From positions 21,832,001 to 21,896,000 of the forward strand of contig JAPQWV010000002.1 in NCBI GenBank assembly GCA_027422505.1: DNA of 64,000 nucleotides, written 5' to 3'. The DNA is from Craterostigma plantagineum. Taxonomy: Eukaryota > Streptophyta > Magnoliopsida > Lamiales > Linderniaceae. A program made the translations under genes and the position numbers. Positions 47,402-59,757 of the stretch are shown here, one piece after another. Each line of letters begins with the position of its first letter. Position 1 is the stretch's first letter. The notes beneath the pieces were generated by a model that was not told where the DNA came from, made no database searches, and saw only the letters and a list, made by a program, of their open reading frames with translations.

Positions 47402-50047
47402 TCATTGGTCGAGTGGGATCCACTCGAGCTCGAGGTCCAGCTCGCCCGACTCGACGTTCTGAAGCTTCAAAGAGACGGCCTGCTTGACTTTCCCGTCGAC
47501 GATGTTGACTGTGCTGTCTTCGATGAGTGCGTTGTCGTCCGACTTGAGCCACTTGCCAATCTGCATGTTGCTGAACATTCCCGCGTCCCCAAACGCCGTA
47601 GCAGACGTTATCATAGGCTGTACGTCTATCTCCGCCTCTCCCATTATGTCGTCCGCCGAGAACGTGTCGTGGTCGTAAACTTGCTACATTAAAATTAAAT
47701 CAATATATATATATATATATATATATATAAGAGGTTAGTTTTATTTATGGATGAGGAAAAAAAAAGATTTTTTGTTTTGTTACCAGCTTCACGGGGCCGT
47801 AGTTTTGAGGGACGGAGAGCATGAGCTCTTCGTTCCATACTGGGTTTAGGTTGCTCTTTGTGACCGTGGTTTGAACTTTCTGCAACAAACACAAACACTC
47901 AGTTTGTTATATAGGGTGTGTTTGGTTTAGAGAATTTGGTGAAGAAGGAAAAAGAAATGGAAACAAATTTCTGTGTTTGGTTGATTAGAAAATTAGATAA
48001 GAAAAGGAAAACAAAAAAAACTTAAACTGAATTTAATGCTAAAATCATGGAAAATCAATTTCTTCACTAAATGGTGAAAGAAAACCTAGTACAAATCATT
48101 TTCCTCATCAATTTCACTGAACCAGTCACAACGTTGAGGAAATAGTAGGAAATGAAATGAAACGGAAAAAAGGACTAATGAGTTTTTATGTTTGGTTACT
48201 TGAAAAAGTCGATAAAGGAAAAGAAAAGATTTCCACACTACTTTCTTCAACCCACACAATCGTATAGGAACATGGTAATAGTTTGAAGTTAAATTGTAAC
48301 AAGTAATAAATAGGGCAAAATTATAAAATTATGTCACTAAGTATACAAGTTTTCGTTTTTGGGTCACTATTTTTGATAATTGCAAAAATAGGTCACTAAC
48401 TTCTCATGTGAAAACAATTTTGTACCATATTTTAAATTTTAGGTCACTAAGAATATATTTTTTCGATTTTGGGTCACTAAGTTTACATTTTTTCAATTTT
48501 GGGTCATTATGTTTATAACGTTAGTACCAAATGACTGAATGAGTGACCCAAGATTGAAAAAAATGTAAACTTAGTGACCTAAAATGGAAAAAATATATTC
48601 ATAGTGACCTAAATTTGAAAACATAACCCAAAATTGTTTTCACATGAAAAGTTAGTGATCTACTTTTGCAATTACCAAACATAGTGACACAAAAACGAAA
48701 ACATGTATACTTAGTGACCTAATTTATAATTTCCCCTAATAAAGAGTATCCTTGTCGCAAACTGAATTGCAACTATTCCTTTTTTCGCGTTTGAAGAAAA
48801 GAACAACGAAACGCTAAGCAACTTAACCTGTTGGCCGAGGTGCAGAACGACGTATGGATCGCTTGACAGCATATCTCGTACTGCTAAATTGGTGCCTTTT
48901 ACGACTTTAACCTTTAACATTCCGATAAACTCCACCATTCCTTCCTAAAAAAAACAATTTTCAAATGATCTTTCCGTCAGAGGGTTCGAACGATAAGGGA
49001 AAAAAGTTAAAAGTGATCGAACGACGAACTGATACAGTCGAAGAACTTGTGCTTCGAAAGCTGTCCATGATCTTCTTCGATAAGCTTGGTTTCAGCGAAT
49101 GGCTCGCCGAGGAATTGGAAAGAATACGCAGGCTCGGTTTCAAGAATGCTTGGAGCTCGTATTTCGACCTGCAACAAATGTACAAAATAATTCACTCGAC
49201 TAATTTGATTTAAAGTATGAGTTTATAATTTTCTCACTTGATGAACTTCGAGCGAGCATCATGGCTAGCATCGGGCCCGGGCTTTGTTACTCCTTCGGGT
49301 AAGTAAGCCTCGTAAATGGAATTCGCAGATGCGTTTCCGCCGACCTCAAACATCGAATCTATTTCATCGTCAGACCATTCGTCTAGCGTCACAGATAAAA
49401 CCTTCAAGGGAAAATAAGATATTCGATTTTAATGCGATATATAAGAAAGCATATAACAAAAATCTACTACGAAATGAAAAATCTGAGTTACCTTTGAGAT
49501 ATGTGTGCCGAGGCTCCTGTGAACACCACAGCACTTTAGGCATACGAAAACGCCTATATTCGCCGACCTGTTAAGAAGTACAGAACATTAAAGGAACAAC
49601 CATCTTTCAAGATATTTAGATTACATTTAAACAAGATGGTCTTCATATATCAGCAGAGAAAGAAATTCACTTCACTTAAAAGTAAGCATCTAAAAATTCG
49701 AGTAAATACAGTTTTTGGTACTGAGATCAAATCGGTATAGGAAAGAAAGAGAAGAGTAAAACGAACTTACGCCCATTTTGGGTCTGGAGCGCCACAATCT
49801 GCACACTTACGATTATCGGGTTGGGACAGAAAATCTTTTAATCTTCTTTTACCTGCAAAATAAGGATTTCATACCATGGAAGATAAAAAATGGATTATTC
49901 ATCGATTATGACCAAAGATACGCGTGTATTCTTGAACTCTTCAACCAATTCCCAGGCAAGAAAAAGCCAACTACTCAGAAAACACTAGACGAAGAAGCAC
50001 CAATAACTTGTGAAACGGAGACAGAAATGTTTACCTGAAGATGACAT
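47402..50047 (-). CDS. AGD12: ArfGAP-C2 protein (AGD11/12/13 class)
   Basis: Stimulates GTP hydrolysis by Arf GTPases in membrane traffic; the C2 domain binds phospholipids with calcium (family knowledge). Coding exons: 50035-50047, 49771-49852, 49492-49567, 49238-49401, 49036-49168, 48828-48944, 47784-47879 and 47402-47683. All junctions are GT-AG, with a total of 963 nt and 320 aa in an unbroken frame. The ArfGAP zinc finger is CADC-X16-CLKC with the catalytic Arg in GVHRSLG (about residues 20-47). A Ser/Lys-rich linker ([12 protein letters not shown]) leads to C2: [39 protein letters not shown] and [15 protein letters not shown]. The conserved C-terminal [19 protein letters not shown] closes it. 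A 424-bp foldback MITE sits in the intron between the two C2 exons, and a copia element lies about 1 kb upstream in the same orientation. Confidence 0.93.
47703..47729. repeat. (AT)n microsatellite in AGD intron
   Basis: Thirteen AT units lie just upstream of the last-exon acceptor, near the polypyrimidine region. Confidence 0.85.
48313..48736. mobile_element. Foldback MITE (Mutator-like) inside an AGD intron
   Basis: Two inverted arms of about 200 bp: GGGCAAAATTATAAAATTAT at left, GGGGAAATTATAAATTAGGT (reverse) at right. Both continue through 'gtcactaagtataca' and 'ttttcgtttttg', with repeated 'ggtcactaag' words. The 9-bp duplication TAATAAATA/TAATAAAGA (48304-48312, 48737-48745) fits Mutator. 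The pre-mRNA of the host gene would contain the hairpin. Confidence 0.88.
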
Positions 50048-50061
50048 GTCCGAGGATTGTT

Positions 50062-50082
50062 TCAGGCTATGATATCATTCAT
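50062..50082 (-). other. Short upstream ORF before the AGD start codon
   Basis: ATG at 50082 opens a six-codon frame (MNDIIA) ending 15 bp before the main ATG. A second overlapping ATG (50078) stops after three codons. Both lie downstream of a likely 5' UTR acceptor (tatgcag near 50107). A role in translation is only a possibility. Confidence 0.3.
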
Positions 50083-51033
50083 ATTAACCGAACTTTTCAA
50101 CAAACCTGCATATAAATCAAGCCCATCATATCAGAGCAATAATAAGTAAAATTACTTGCACAACATAGAAATGACCAATTGTACATGTGCAGGAAATGAG
50201 TAACTAGTGTCCCAATAAAGAAAAAATAAATCTTAATTCAAGCATTCAAGACAGAACCATGAAATTCTCCATTTTAACTGCGCAGAAAAAAAAGGAGGAT
50301 AAAGGTTTGACTTTCGGCCACATTGGAAACGAGGAAAGAAATCACATGTTTATCAATTCTATCTGCTCTTGAACCAGCGATTCTAATTTCCCAATATAAA
50401 TAAAATGAAATCACCCGACATTAATCTTTCTCCCGCATAAAGCATGAAAATGATCTGGGCACACTGGTCAGTATGATATTACCTTCTGGGCATTCAAAAA
50501 GATCGCTGCTCCAATCAATAATACAAGATTTTGGCAGATTAAATTGGTATTGTACGTTTTTTTTTCTGTTTACCTCGATATGGAAAGAGGACAATTGAGG
50601 AATAGATAATAGGTGCCGTTTTAATTCGGCTGATGTTGACGATAACATCTGTTTCTTTGATGTGATTAATGAATGATTAGTTGTCCTCTTTCTATTACTA
50701 TAATCGTAATTACAGCTTCTCATCTGTTTTGACTCGTTTTTTATTGGCTATTTTACTCTCTCTTTTTTTTTATTGTTATTATTATTTCCCGACCTTGTCA
50801 GAGAATCCGAATCTGTGAAGTGACAGAACTTTCACAGGAGCTAATGAGTTCGATTTCTTTTGCTTGTGTACTTGAAACAATAGTCACGTAGCTACAATGA
50901 AGTTATAACTCAAATACAAGACGGAACTTAAGCCTAAATCTTTATCTCCAAAGGACAAAAGATCATTATAACTTATAATTATTTATTGGAAATATAGAAT
51001 CAAGATTTTTAAGCTTGCCGAGTTGGGTACTGC
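50083..51033 (-). promoter_or_regulatory. AGD 5' region and upstream DNA
   Basis: The sequence read on the - strand contains a probable 5' UTR intron acceptor (ATATGCAG|GTTTG, ~50107). A 100-codon frame at 50421-50723 has no recognisable domain and probably is not coding. Promoter elements cannot be assigned with confidence. Confidence 0.4.
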
Positions 51034-51456
51034 TGATAAAACATGAAACCATTAAAATAATTGTAAAAAAGGTAGACGAACAACAGTCTTTGCAGATCTG
51101 AACCAAAAAAACTATAGCGTAAAAGTACCAACTGGCACAACAACGAATCTTCACACAAGCTATGTAAAGATAGAAGAAAGAGCATATAAAAACTCTCTAG
51201 TTAACAAAGCAAGATCACACAGTATAGTGAAATGCTTAGAGCATCACAGAGAGAAAAGTAGGGTTCTTTGAGTGAGTTTTCTTTTTCTGCTACGCTGCAA
51301 GTGATGATCCCAAAAGTAGGGTTTCTCGTTCTTATATGCCTCAGAAGGATCTAGAGTATAAGGCCCCAAATAATTACTGAATGGACTGAGTTAATGGAAA
51401 CGGCCCATAATTAAGCCCAAGAGTGGAGGACTTGCGAGTTATATGCTTTTTCAACA
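51034..51456 (-). repeat. Copia 3' LTR
   Basis: On the - strand it starts TGTTGAAAAAGCATATAAC and ends ..TCATGTTTTATCA. It lies about 1 kb upstream of the AGD start codon, in the orientation that could drive it. Confidence 0.92.
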
Positions 51457-54400
51457 CTCCCCCGCACTTCTTGGAGCGAAGACGTCAACCATTCCCAGCA
51501 GCCTGCAAAATCGAACATGTGCCTCTTTGCCAAGGGCCTTAGTTAAGATATCAGCTAACTGATCTTTAGATGCTACATACCTAGTAGAAACAGTTTTATC
51601 AACAATATTTTGTCGTACTAAATGACAATCGATTTCAATATGCTTTGTTCTTTCATGAAACACAGGATTATCCGCTATTTGCAATGCAGCAGTATTATCA
51701 CAATACAAATTTACTGGAGTAAGATTAGTAACACCAAAATCCCTAAAGATCCCTAGAACCCAAATAATCTCACATGTTTGCGCCATAGCCCTGTATTCAG
51801 CTTCAGCTGAAGATTTTGAAACTGTTTTCTGTTTTTTACTTTTCCATGACAGCAAATAATTTCTAGCCAAAATACAATAACCAGTGACTGACCGTCGAGT
51901 TATCGGACAGGACGCCCAACCAGAGTCACAAAATACATTGATTTTAAGATTTTCAGTTTTGCATATAGAAATTCCAAACCCTGGACAGGATTTCAAATAT
52001 TTCAATATTCGACAAGCAGCTTGAAAATGAGATTCTTTTGGTGAATGCATGTATTGACTAAGACACTGAACTGCAAAACAAATATCAATTCTGGTGTTAC
52101 AAAGGTAAATTAATCTACCAAGCAATCTTTGAAACCTAGTAGTATCATCAAACATCTTATCATTTTCAACAGCCCTTAAATTCAAGTGTTGTTGCATAGG
52201 CGTGCTTTTAGGTTTACAACCTAACATTCCAAATTCCTCAAGCAGCTCAAGAACATATTTTCTTTGATGCAACACAAAAGAGTTTGGGGTTCTAGTAATT
52301 TCTATACCTAGAAAATATTTTATCAATCCCAAATCTTTAATACCAAAGGCAGCATTTAAGGATTTTTAACACACTTAATTTCATGCATATCATTACCACT
52401 TACAATAATATCATCAACATAAACAAGGATATAAACACATTTACCATCAGAAATTTTAAAAAACATAGAGTAATCATGCAAACTCTGTTCATATTGGTTT
52501 TGTTTAAGAAAAACAGTGAGTTTTTCATTCCATTTCCGTGGTGCCTGTTTTAACCCATACAGAGACTTCTTCAATCTGCAGACGCGCATATCAGTTTTAT
52601 CATAAAAAACCTTCAGGCAATCTCATGTATACTTCTTCAGTCAAATCACCATGTAAAAAAGCATTATTCACATATAACTGAAAAACATCCCAATTATTGT
52701 ACACAGCAATAGACAGTAATATACGCACAGTAACCATTTTCACAACATGGGCAAAAGTATCTTGAAAGTCTATACCTTCACGTTGATTATAACCCTTCGC
52801 AACTAAACGTGCTTTATACCTATCTAGTGTTCCATCTGAGTTGTATTTAATTTTAAATATCCACTTACAGCCTATGGGTTTTCTGTTACTAGGCAGCTCT
52901 ACGACATCCCAAGTATCATTTTCACATAAGGCACGCATTTCACTATCCATGGCTAATTTCCATTCACGGCTATCTAATGCATATTCAACACAACTTGGAA
53001 CAATAGTGGATGCATTATCTAGATTACACACAATTTTTTTTCAACTGGCAGCAAGGATGAATAATTAACATATTTGCTGATTGGATGCTTAATACTGAAC
53101 TTAGAGACATCACAAATGTAATCATTTAGATAGTTAGGATACTTTACTTGTCTTTTCGGCCTGCCATGCGAAATCACTTCTCTATTTACCTCATCACCAT
53201 TTTGCTCATCACCATTTTGTCCGGCGACAATGGGTTCATCTAGCTGTTGAATTTCATGGTCAGCACCACCTCCAGCTGAACATGGTGTTAATATATTATT
53301 TGGGGTTTAAGATCCATTGTTTGCCCCCAAATCAGAATTGAAAGGGACAGCAGATGTATCATCATCAACCCGCTCACAAGGATTGTTAGTATCAGCAGGA
53401 AATGAAATAGAATGATAATATTGCAAATAATCTTCAGACAATGAGCTATACTTCATAATAAACGGAAAAACCGTTTCATAAAATTTGACATCACGGGAAG
53501 AAAAATATTCTCATATTTTCCAAATCAAGCAGTTTATAAGCCTTTTTGTTTTCATAATCCCCAAGCATTACTGACTTCACAGCCCTTTGATCAAATTTAC
53601 TTTCTTTAGTCAAATTTGATGCATAACATAAACAACCAAAGACTCTAAAATGATCATAGACTGGTTTGCAATTAAAGTACCTCAAAAGGAGATTTCCCAT
53701 TTAACACTAATGATGGAAGCCTATTTATCAAATAAACTGAAGTCATAACACACTCTTTCCAAAAATGTAAAGGCACTCCCGACTGAAAATGTAATGCTCT
53801 AGCTATATTCAAAATATGTCTATGCTTTCTTTCTACAATACCATTCTGTTGTGGGGTATAAGCACAACTAGTTTGATGTATTAAACCTTTCTTGTTTGCG
53901 AAATTCAGAAAATCAGAGTACAAAAATTCAGAACCATTATCAGTTCTTATAGTTTTTATTTTCTTTGAAAACTGATTTTTTATGAGATTGAAGAAACTTT
54001 GAAAATTATTGAAAGTTTCAGACTTGGAATTTTGGAAAAATACCCAACAACCTCTTGAAAAATCATCAACAATAGTTAAAAAATATTTTTTTTCATCATT
54101 CTCAACTCGAAAAGGACCCCAAATATCTAAATGAGCTAAATCAAATGCAGAATCAGATTTGGAATCACTTAACGGATTTCTAGTTTGCTTGGCTCTATGA
54201 CATGCATCACATGGTTCATGATTCTTGACATTGAAATACTTAATATCATCAGAAAGCAGTTTTAAAATAGGATCAGCAGGATGCCCTAACCTTTTATGCC
54301 ACAGACTAAAAGATGCTGTGCAACGTGCAATACTAAAAAGATTACCTTTCTTCTCATCAATTGTTTGAATGCAATAAAGACCATCAACTAGCTTACCAAT

Positions 54401-55779
54401 CCCCAGCGTTCTTGAGGTTTGTGGGTCCTGTATAGAACAAATAGAATCCTTAAACACAACAGCACAATTATTGTCATAGATAAGTCTGGAAACGGACATC
54501 AAATTGCAATGAAATTCAGGAACTTCTAGCTCTTCCTTAAGCATTAGTCCACTACTCAAGGTCACATCACCAACATATTTAACTGGGATTTCAATTCCAT
54601 TAGGTAGTCTAATTTTCAAATTTCTATCAGCAACTTCAAAAACATTATTCAAACAATCAAATGTACATACTACATGGTCTGTTGCACCGGAGTCAACAAT
54701 CCAACTATTATTAAATCTTTTCGAGACTGAATTCACACAAACACCTGTTAATGCATCCATGTTGTTCATGTTTGACTCCGAACAATCCAGCAACTTAAGC
54801 AACTTGCTGTACTGTTCCACAGACAAATTAGTCACAACAGGGTTAGAACTGAAATTCCCAAGTTCCACTTGATTAGTGGCTTTACTGTGGTTTTTATACC
54901 AATTCCTCTTCTGCATTTTATTCTGCTTCACAAAATTATTATTGTTTCCATTAACCCAATCAGGAAATCCTACCAACTTAAAGCATTTTTCTATCAAATG
55001 ACCTCTACCACCACAATGTTTGCATACAAGATTTGGATTGTTAACTTTATTAACAGACTTATTTGTAAAGACAGGAACAACATTTTCAGAATGAAGGGCA
55101 ATAGTTCTATGTGATTCTTCCATAGAGTCAATATTGAATGCATGCAAAACATCAGGAAGGGGATTAGCTAAAAGTATGTTACTTCTAACGACATGGTATG
55201 AATCATTGAGGCCCATTAGAAACTCAATAAGTCTACCCTCGCTTTCTATATTAGAATTATGTGCAGACACATCACATGAACATGGTTTATAACAGACAAC
55301 AGCATCATATTCATCCCACAAATGTTGCAACTTAGAGAAGTACACAGACACAGAATCATTCCCTGCCTAATACTAGCTATTTGCTGTCTTAAAGAATATT
55401 TCCTAGACCCATCAACTTTCTTAAACGTTTTTTCAAGTGACTGCCACACCTTTGACACATATTTGGCATAAATGAATCTATTCCTGAGTTCTAACGACAA
55501 AGAATTTAAGATCCAAGTAAGAATCAATGCGTTACACCTTTCCCACTCAAGGCCAGAAACAGGGTCAGTAGGTTTATTTATCTTCCCTAGCACAAAATCC
55601 GTTTTGTTTTTGCTGGTAAGCACTAGAAGTATAGAGTTTGACCAAGCTGCATAGTTTTCACTCCCAGTGAGACTAATATTAGTTATATTAGTCACTGAGA
55701 GGTCAGCTGGATTTAAAGCTAGAATACTCTTATCTATTATGACAACACTTGAGTTGTCAGGTGGTGAATCAGTTTGCAA
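51451..55779 (-). pseudogene. Copia gag-pol, nearly intact but inactivated
   Basis: Starts MQTDSPPDNSSV at 55779. Gag (UBN2 type) has zinc knuckle CKHCGGRGHLIEKC (54983-55024). Protease has VDSGATDH (~54690), integrase LWHKRLGH, VDDFSRG and TPQQNGIVERKH. RT reads [31 protein letters not shown] (~52405), and RNase H CDSGWASCPITRRS and SSAEAEYRAMA. The stop codon lies in the first six bases of the 3' LTR. Frameshifts near 55360, 53680, 52595 and 52365 fall in A/T homopolymers; another lies near 53507 and a TAA near 53310. In RT motif A the catalytic Asp codon is TAT (Tyr) at 52672-52674 ([10 protein letters not shown]), which would abolish polymerisation regardless of the frameshifts. Confidence 0.9.
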
Positions 55780-56229
55780 TATCTTACACAGCAGTTAAGA
55801 CTAATATGCAGCAACTACACACAAACATTATCTGTAATACAAAGACAGAGACAAAGGTTAGAAAGGTATCACCAAGCGTCCTTTACTCTCAAGGCACAAC
55901 GTTGTTTGACAGTAGACTTCGCAGCTGGAGCCAAATCTAGGTCCCAACACCAGCTCGTTGTTCCTTTACGGTTTGCAGTGTCTATAAGGAAAGATTATGA
56001 AGAGGTTAGATCTGGACACAGAAATGACTGCAAGACCACCCAAAAAACGACTGTAAAAAAATTTGATCAGATTTGCGTCAACAACATAGTGTAAGTAGTT
56101 CAAAGAACGCAATCAAGGTTCAGATCTAACGGTTTTGAACAGCATGACAGAGAAAGAAAACCAGAGGATGTATATCGGTTCAGATATAGGATTTTTAAGC
56201 AAGAGAAGCATGCGGAATCGAAGATTTAC

Positions 56230-56241
56230 GCTCTGATACCA
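56230..56241 (-). other. Copia primer-binding site
   Basis: TGGTATCAGAGC on the - strand, immediately inside the 5' LTR, complementary to initiator tRNA-Met. Confidence 0.92.
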
Positions 56242-56666
56242 TGATAAAACATGAAACCATTCAAATAATTGTCAAAAAGGTAGACGAACAATAGTCTTTG
56301 CAGATCTGAACCAAAAAAACTATAGCGTAAAAGTACCAACTGGCACAACAACGAATCTTCACACAAGCTATGTAAAGATAGAAGAAAGAGCATATAAAAA
56401 CTCTCTAGTTAACAAAGCAAGATCACACAGTATAGTGAAATGCTTAGAGCATCACAGAGAGAAAAGTAGGGTTCTTTGAGTGAGTTTTCTTTTTTCTGCT
56501 ACGCTGCAAGTGATGATCCCAAAAGTAGGGTTTCTTCGTTCTTATATGCCTCAGAAGGATCTAGAGTATAAGGCCCCAAATAATTACTGAATGGACTGAG
56601 TTAATGGAAACGGCCCATAATTAAGCCCAAGAGTGGAGGACTTGCGAGTTATATCCTTTTTCAACA
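56242..56666 (-). repeat. Copia 5' LTR
   Basis: Matches 51034-51456 with about five substitutions and two single-base homopolymer differences; followed by the TSD ACTGC. Confidence 0.92.
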
Positions 56667-56671
56667 ACTGC

Positions 56672-57097
56672 AGACCACGTTGTGCCTTGCAACATAGAAT
56701 ATGTTGGCGTTATATTCAAACAAAAACTTAGCATATTGAATGAATATAAAAATTGTCGTAGTAAATACTGATTGGACTAAAACTAGATGGGTCGAAAAAA
56801 CGGGAAAAGGCCCGTTAGGTCCATTGAAGGAATATTAACACTTAATAAAAAATAATAAAAAATAGAATTATGGATATGCAGGGACCTTCCGAGACAGCTA
56901 GCGGCTCCCAAGAAAAGAGACGGCTTCCTTAATACGCTTCAGATGAAAAGACCTTTAAAAGGAGGAATATGGTACATGGACGCGTGACGAACACGGAGAG
57001 GGCAGCGCCACTGTGCTAAGGCTGTGACTGTTGCAGAGAAGAGAAGTCATTCGGATAGCAGATTTTTACTGTTCATCGTACCATACCAGTCACAGCC
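56672..57097. other. Intergenic, no gene seen
   Basis: Lies between the copia element and hAT MITE copy B, with no supported feature. Confidence 0.5.
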
Positions 57098-57105
57098 CCC
57101 GAAAT

Positions 57106-57556
57106 TAGTGATGGCAATGCGATGCACTCGGGGACGAAAGTGTCCCGTCCCGGCAATGCACTCAGGGACAAAACTGTCCCCGTCCCCGCGGGGATCCCCG
57201 CAGGGCGGGGATTCCCCGCGGGGATTTAATTTTAAAAAAATTAATATTTTAAATATAATATATAAATGTATATATATTTTTATTATAAATATTATATAAA
57301 TTTTAGTTTTATATATTATTTGTATTAATTTAATATTATTTAATCTATATTTATATTATCTAAATATTATTTAAATTATAATTTAATATTATATATATTA
57401 TAATATATAAATAGGGTTCGGGGCGGCGCGGGGATCCCCGCGGGGAAAAATCATTCCCCGTCCCCGCCCCGCGGGGATAAAATCTCGGGGATTCCCCGCC
57501 TCGACCGGGGCGGATGCCCGCGGAGACGTGGAATCTCCGCCCCACTGCCAACCCTA
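57106..57556. mobile_element. hAT-type MITE, GC-rich ends (copy B)
   Basis: Ends TAGTGATGGCAATG and (reverse) TAGGGTTGGCAGTGGGG. The 8-bp target duplication CCCGAAAT lies at 57098-57105 and 57557-57564. 'cgcggggatccccgcgggg' blocks surround an AT-only core of about 190 bp, the same architecture as copies A and C. Confidence 0.88.
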
Positions 57557-57564
57557 CCCGAAAT

Positions 57565-58801
57565 CCTGGGATGTAATCCTGAAGGGCGGCGAGTAGCTTC
57601 GATAAAGGGATACTTGGTCATTTTCTTAAGAATTATCACGAGAAAAATGCATATTAAATTCTCTCTTTCAGCATACTAGTAGTTTTTCGTGTGAGTTAGC
57701 ATATGTGAGTAAGAGTAATTGTAGTTGAGTGTGTAATTTGTCCAAACATAGTGAAAGGAAGTTCCGCAGCGCCCGTGGACGCAGAGTCCGCAAGGATTCG
57801 AACCACGTACATCCTCGTGCCTTTTTGTTTTATGTCGCATTCACGTCCCTCACTGACAAGCACCTTACGCACGCCCCAATACTTTGTGATATGTAATCCA
57901 CCGCTATATAAATTTCCCGAACCATACAAATGTCTTTGATTGGGATGGCCTCATATCAAATACACTTCAACGTTTTGCCTCCATTCTTTATTCTTCTACA
58001 AGCACAGTCGTACTCGTACATGAAAGTTTTCTGGATGGTCTTACACAGATCCTGAGAACTGTTGGGAGTTTGAATTCGACCGACTCAATTCAACAGAGCC
58101 AAGATATTTATGACCGCAATACGTAAAATATTAGATAGTGGTTCATCTCGAATTCAGGAAAGATTCGAAACTATATATATCCACGGAGAAAACCCTGTTT
58201 TTTAGATTACAGATCATGAACAATCTCTGCCAGGTGTTTACAAAAAAATCATTCAAGACATAAAAATGTTTCACACCATCTCTCGATTGCTCTACACTTT
58301 TCTTCTCTCAGTCGATATGTTTCTCTCAGTTTTTCTATTACTGAGAGTGGGCTAATGACAAGTTTATCACGTAGAAAAACGTTCCCCACTTCTTTAGTTT
58401 AAATGTTTTGTTTAATCCCAAAATCGAATTCGTCATTTACCCTTCAATAATTTAGCTTTGACAATAATTGATTGTTCGGTGTCAAATCCAAGTCCATATC
58501 GGATAATTAGAAGACTTGAGTGCTCCTTAGAAACGTGTGGGCTAACTACCTGTATCTCCAAGTCCAATTGATTTTACAGAGGAACTCCGCATGTTTACAT
58601 GAGTTTGGGCTTGGGCTTGGATTGTGTCTCGAAAATCCCTACAAGAACTTATCACCGTAAAGAAGGTACTATAGAAACGCTAAATTTGTGTTGAAAATTT
58701 TATGTTACCCATACACTAGTGACGTCATTCCCGCTTATCCACCAACAGTATCACACGCTGCTTTCCAACATCGCAAGAGATTATAACATTCTTACACAAT
58801 G
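57565..58801. other. Intergenic, no gene seen
   Basis: A 77-codon - strand frame (57696-57929) has no recognisable domain. 'ggattcgaacc' near 57795 resembles a tRNA T-arm on the - strand, but no tRNA folds around it. Confidence 0.45.
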
Positions 58802-58809
58802 GTCTCATC

Positions 58810-59335
58810 TAGAGGTGGCCAACGGGCCAGTTCGGCCTAGAACCGGCCCGCGTTTCCAGGATCGTAACTGGAACTGTGACAGGTGATTCTGAGGACCACA
58901 TTCGGCCCACTATAAGTGGACATGCTGGTTATTAGTTGTAGACCCGCCGGAACCGCGGTTCCGGTTCTGGGGCGGTTCCAGAAGCGGCCCGTTTGGATTA
59001 AAAATAATAATAACATAAGTTAACAATTTAATTTTAGTGATTTATGTGATTACCGAAATAATTAATGCATTGATTAATGCAAATTACAATATTTAATATA
59101 CTTTTGTTGATATTACGTAATAATTAATGCATCATTAGTAATAATCTACCTAATTAATAATATTTAAATTAATAAAATATTAACAAAAAAATAAAAAAAT
59201 TTAAGGTTCGGACCGACCACATGGTTTCTGTGCCGGTACCAGAACCGGAATCGTGAGCCCAACAGAACCGCCTGAACTGGAACTGCTCGGCCCGGAACCG
59301 CCAGAATTGGTCCGTGGCCCATTTGACCTCATGTA
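58810..59335. mobile_element. hAT-type MITE, second family (copy D)
   Basis: Ends TAGAGGTGGCCAACGGG and (reverse) TACATGAGGTCAAATGGG. The 8-bp target duplication GTCTCATC lies at 58802-58809 and 59336-59343. 'ggaaccg/cggttcc' repeats flank an AT-rich core. The ends differ from copies A-C, so this is a separate family. Confidence 0.85.
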
Positions 59336-59343
59336 GTCTCATC

Positions 59344-59757
59344 CCGTCCATGGCTTCGTGCCCCTTTTCAAGATTCTTCAAAGTAACTGTCACACCGTAA
59401 AAGTAAAGAAGTCTTTTTATTTATATTTTTTTAGAAAAATATATATCAGGTTTAAGGTGGCTATGAACTGCACATTTGATTTGTCACGTTATTTGTAATT
59501 TAGGCCTTCTATTTATAATTTAATTAACTGGGTAATTTCATATCACTTCTAAATTTTGTATTTATTGTACTTATGCCCATACATATTAATTCTTTATACA
59601 TTTTAAAAAATATTTCCATCTTACACACTAGAATACTATAAATCTCAATATTAAAACAATACTAAATAGAATTATATTTAAGCACACGCATCGAGTGTGC
59701 AAAAAATTACTAGATAAAGAATAAATGCACTTGTTGTTTCAGTGTTAAACCGCAATG
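59344..59757. other. Intergenic, AT-rich
   Basis: No gene seen. It ends at a possible hAT terminus (TAGACATGCCCAACCG) at 59758. Confidence 0.45.

Larger units (their letters stand above)
51034..56666 (-). mobile_element. Complete Ty1-copia retrotransposon, young insertion
   Basis: LTRs at 51034-51456 (423 bp) and 56242-56666 (425 bp) share TG..CA ends. The 5-bp TSD is ACTGC (51029-51033, 56667-56671). The PBS TGGTATCAGAGC lies at 56230-56241 and the PPT GTGCGGGGGAG next to the 3' LTR (51457-51467), both on the - strand. I count about five substitutions and two homopolymer indels between the LTRs, roughly 1%, so it is younger than the Sirevirus. Confidence 0.95.

Noticed and set aside
49284..49574. 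+ strand frame of 96 codons opposite the AGD exons
   Set aside because: It is antisense to two well-supported AGD exons and their splice sites, and has no domain.
57775..57810. Possible tRNA (T-arm sequence GGTTCGAATCC on the - strand)
   Set aside because: The T-stem does not pair well, and no acceptor, D or anticodon arms can be placed around it.
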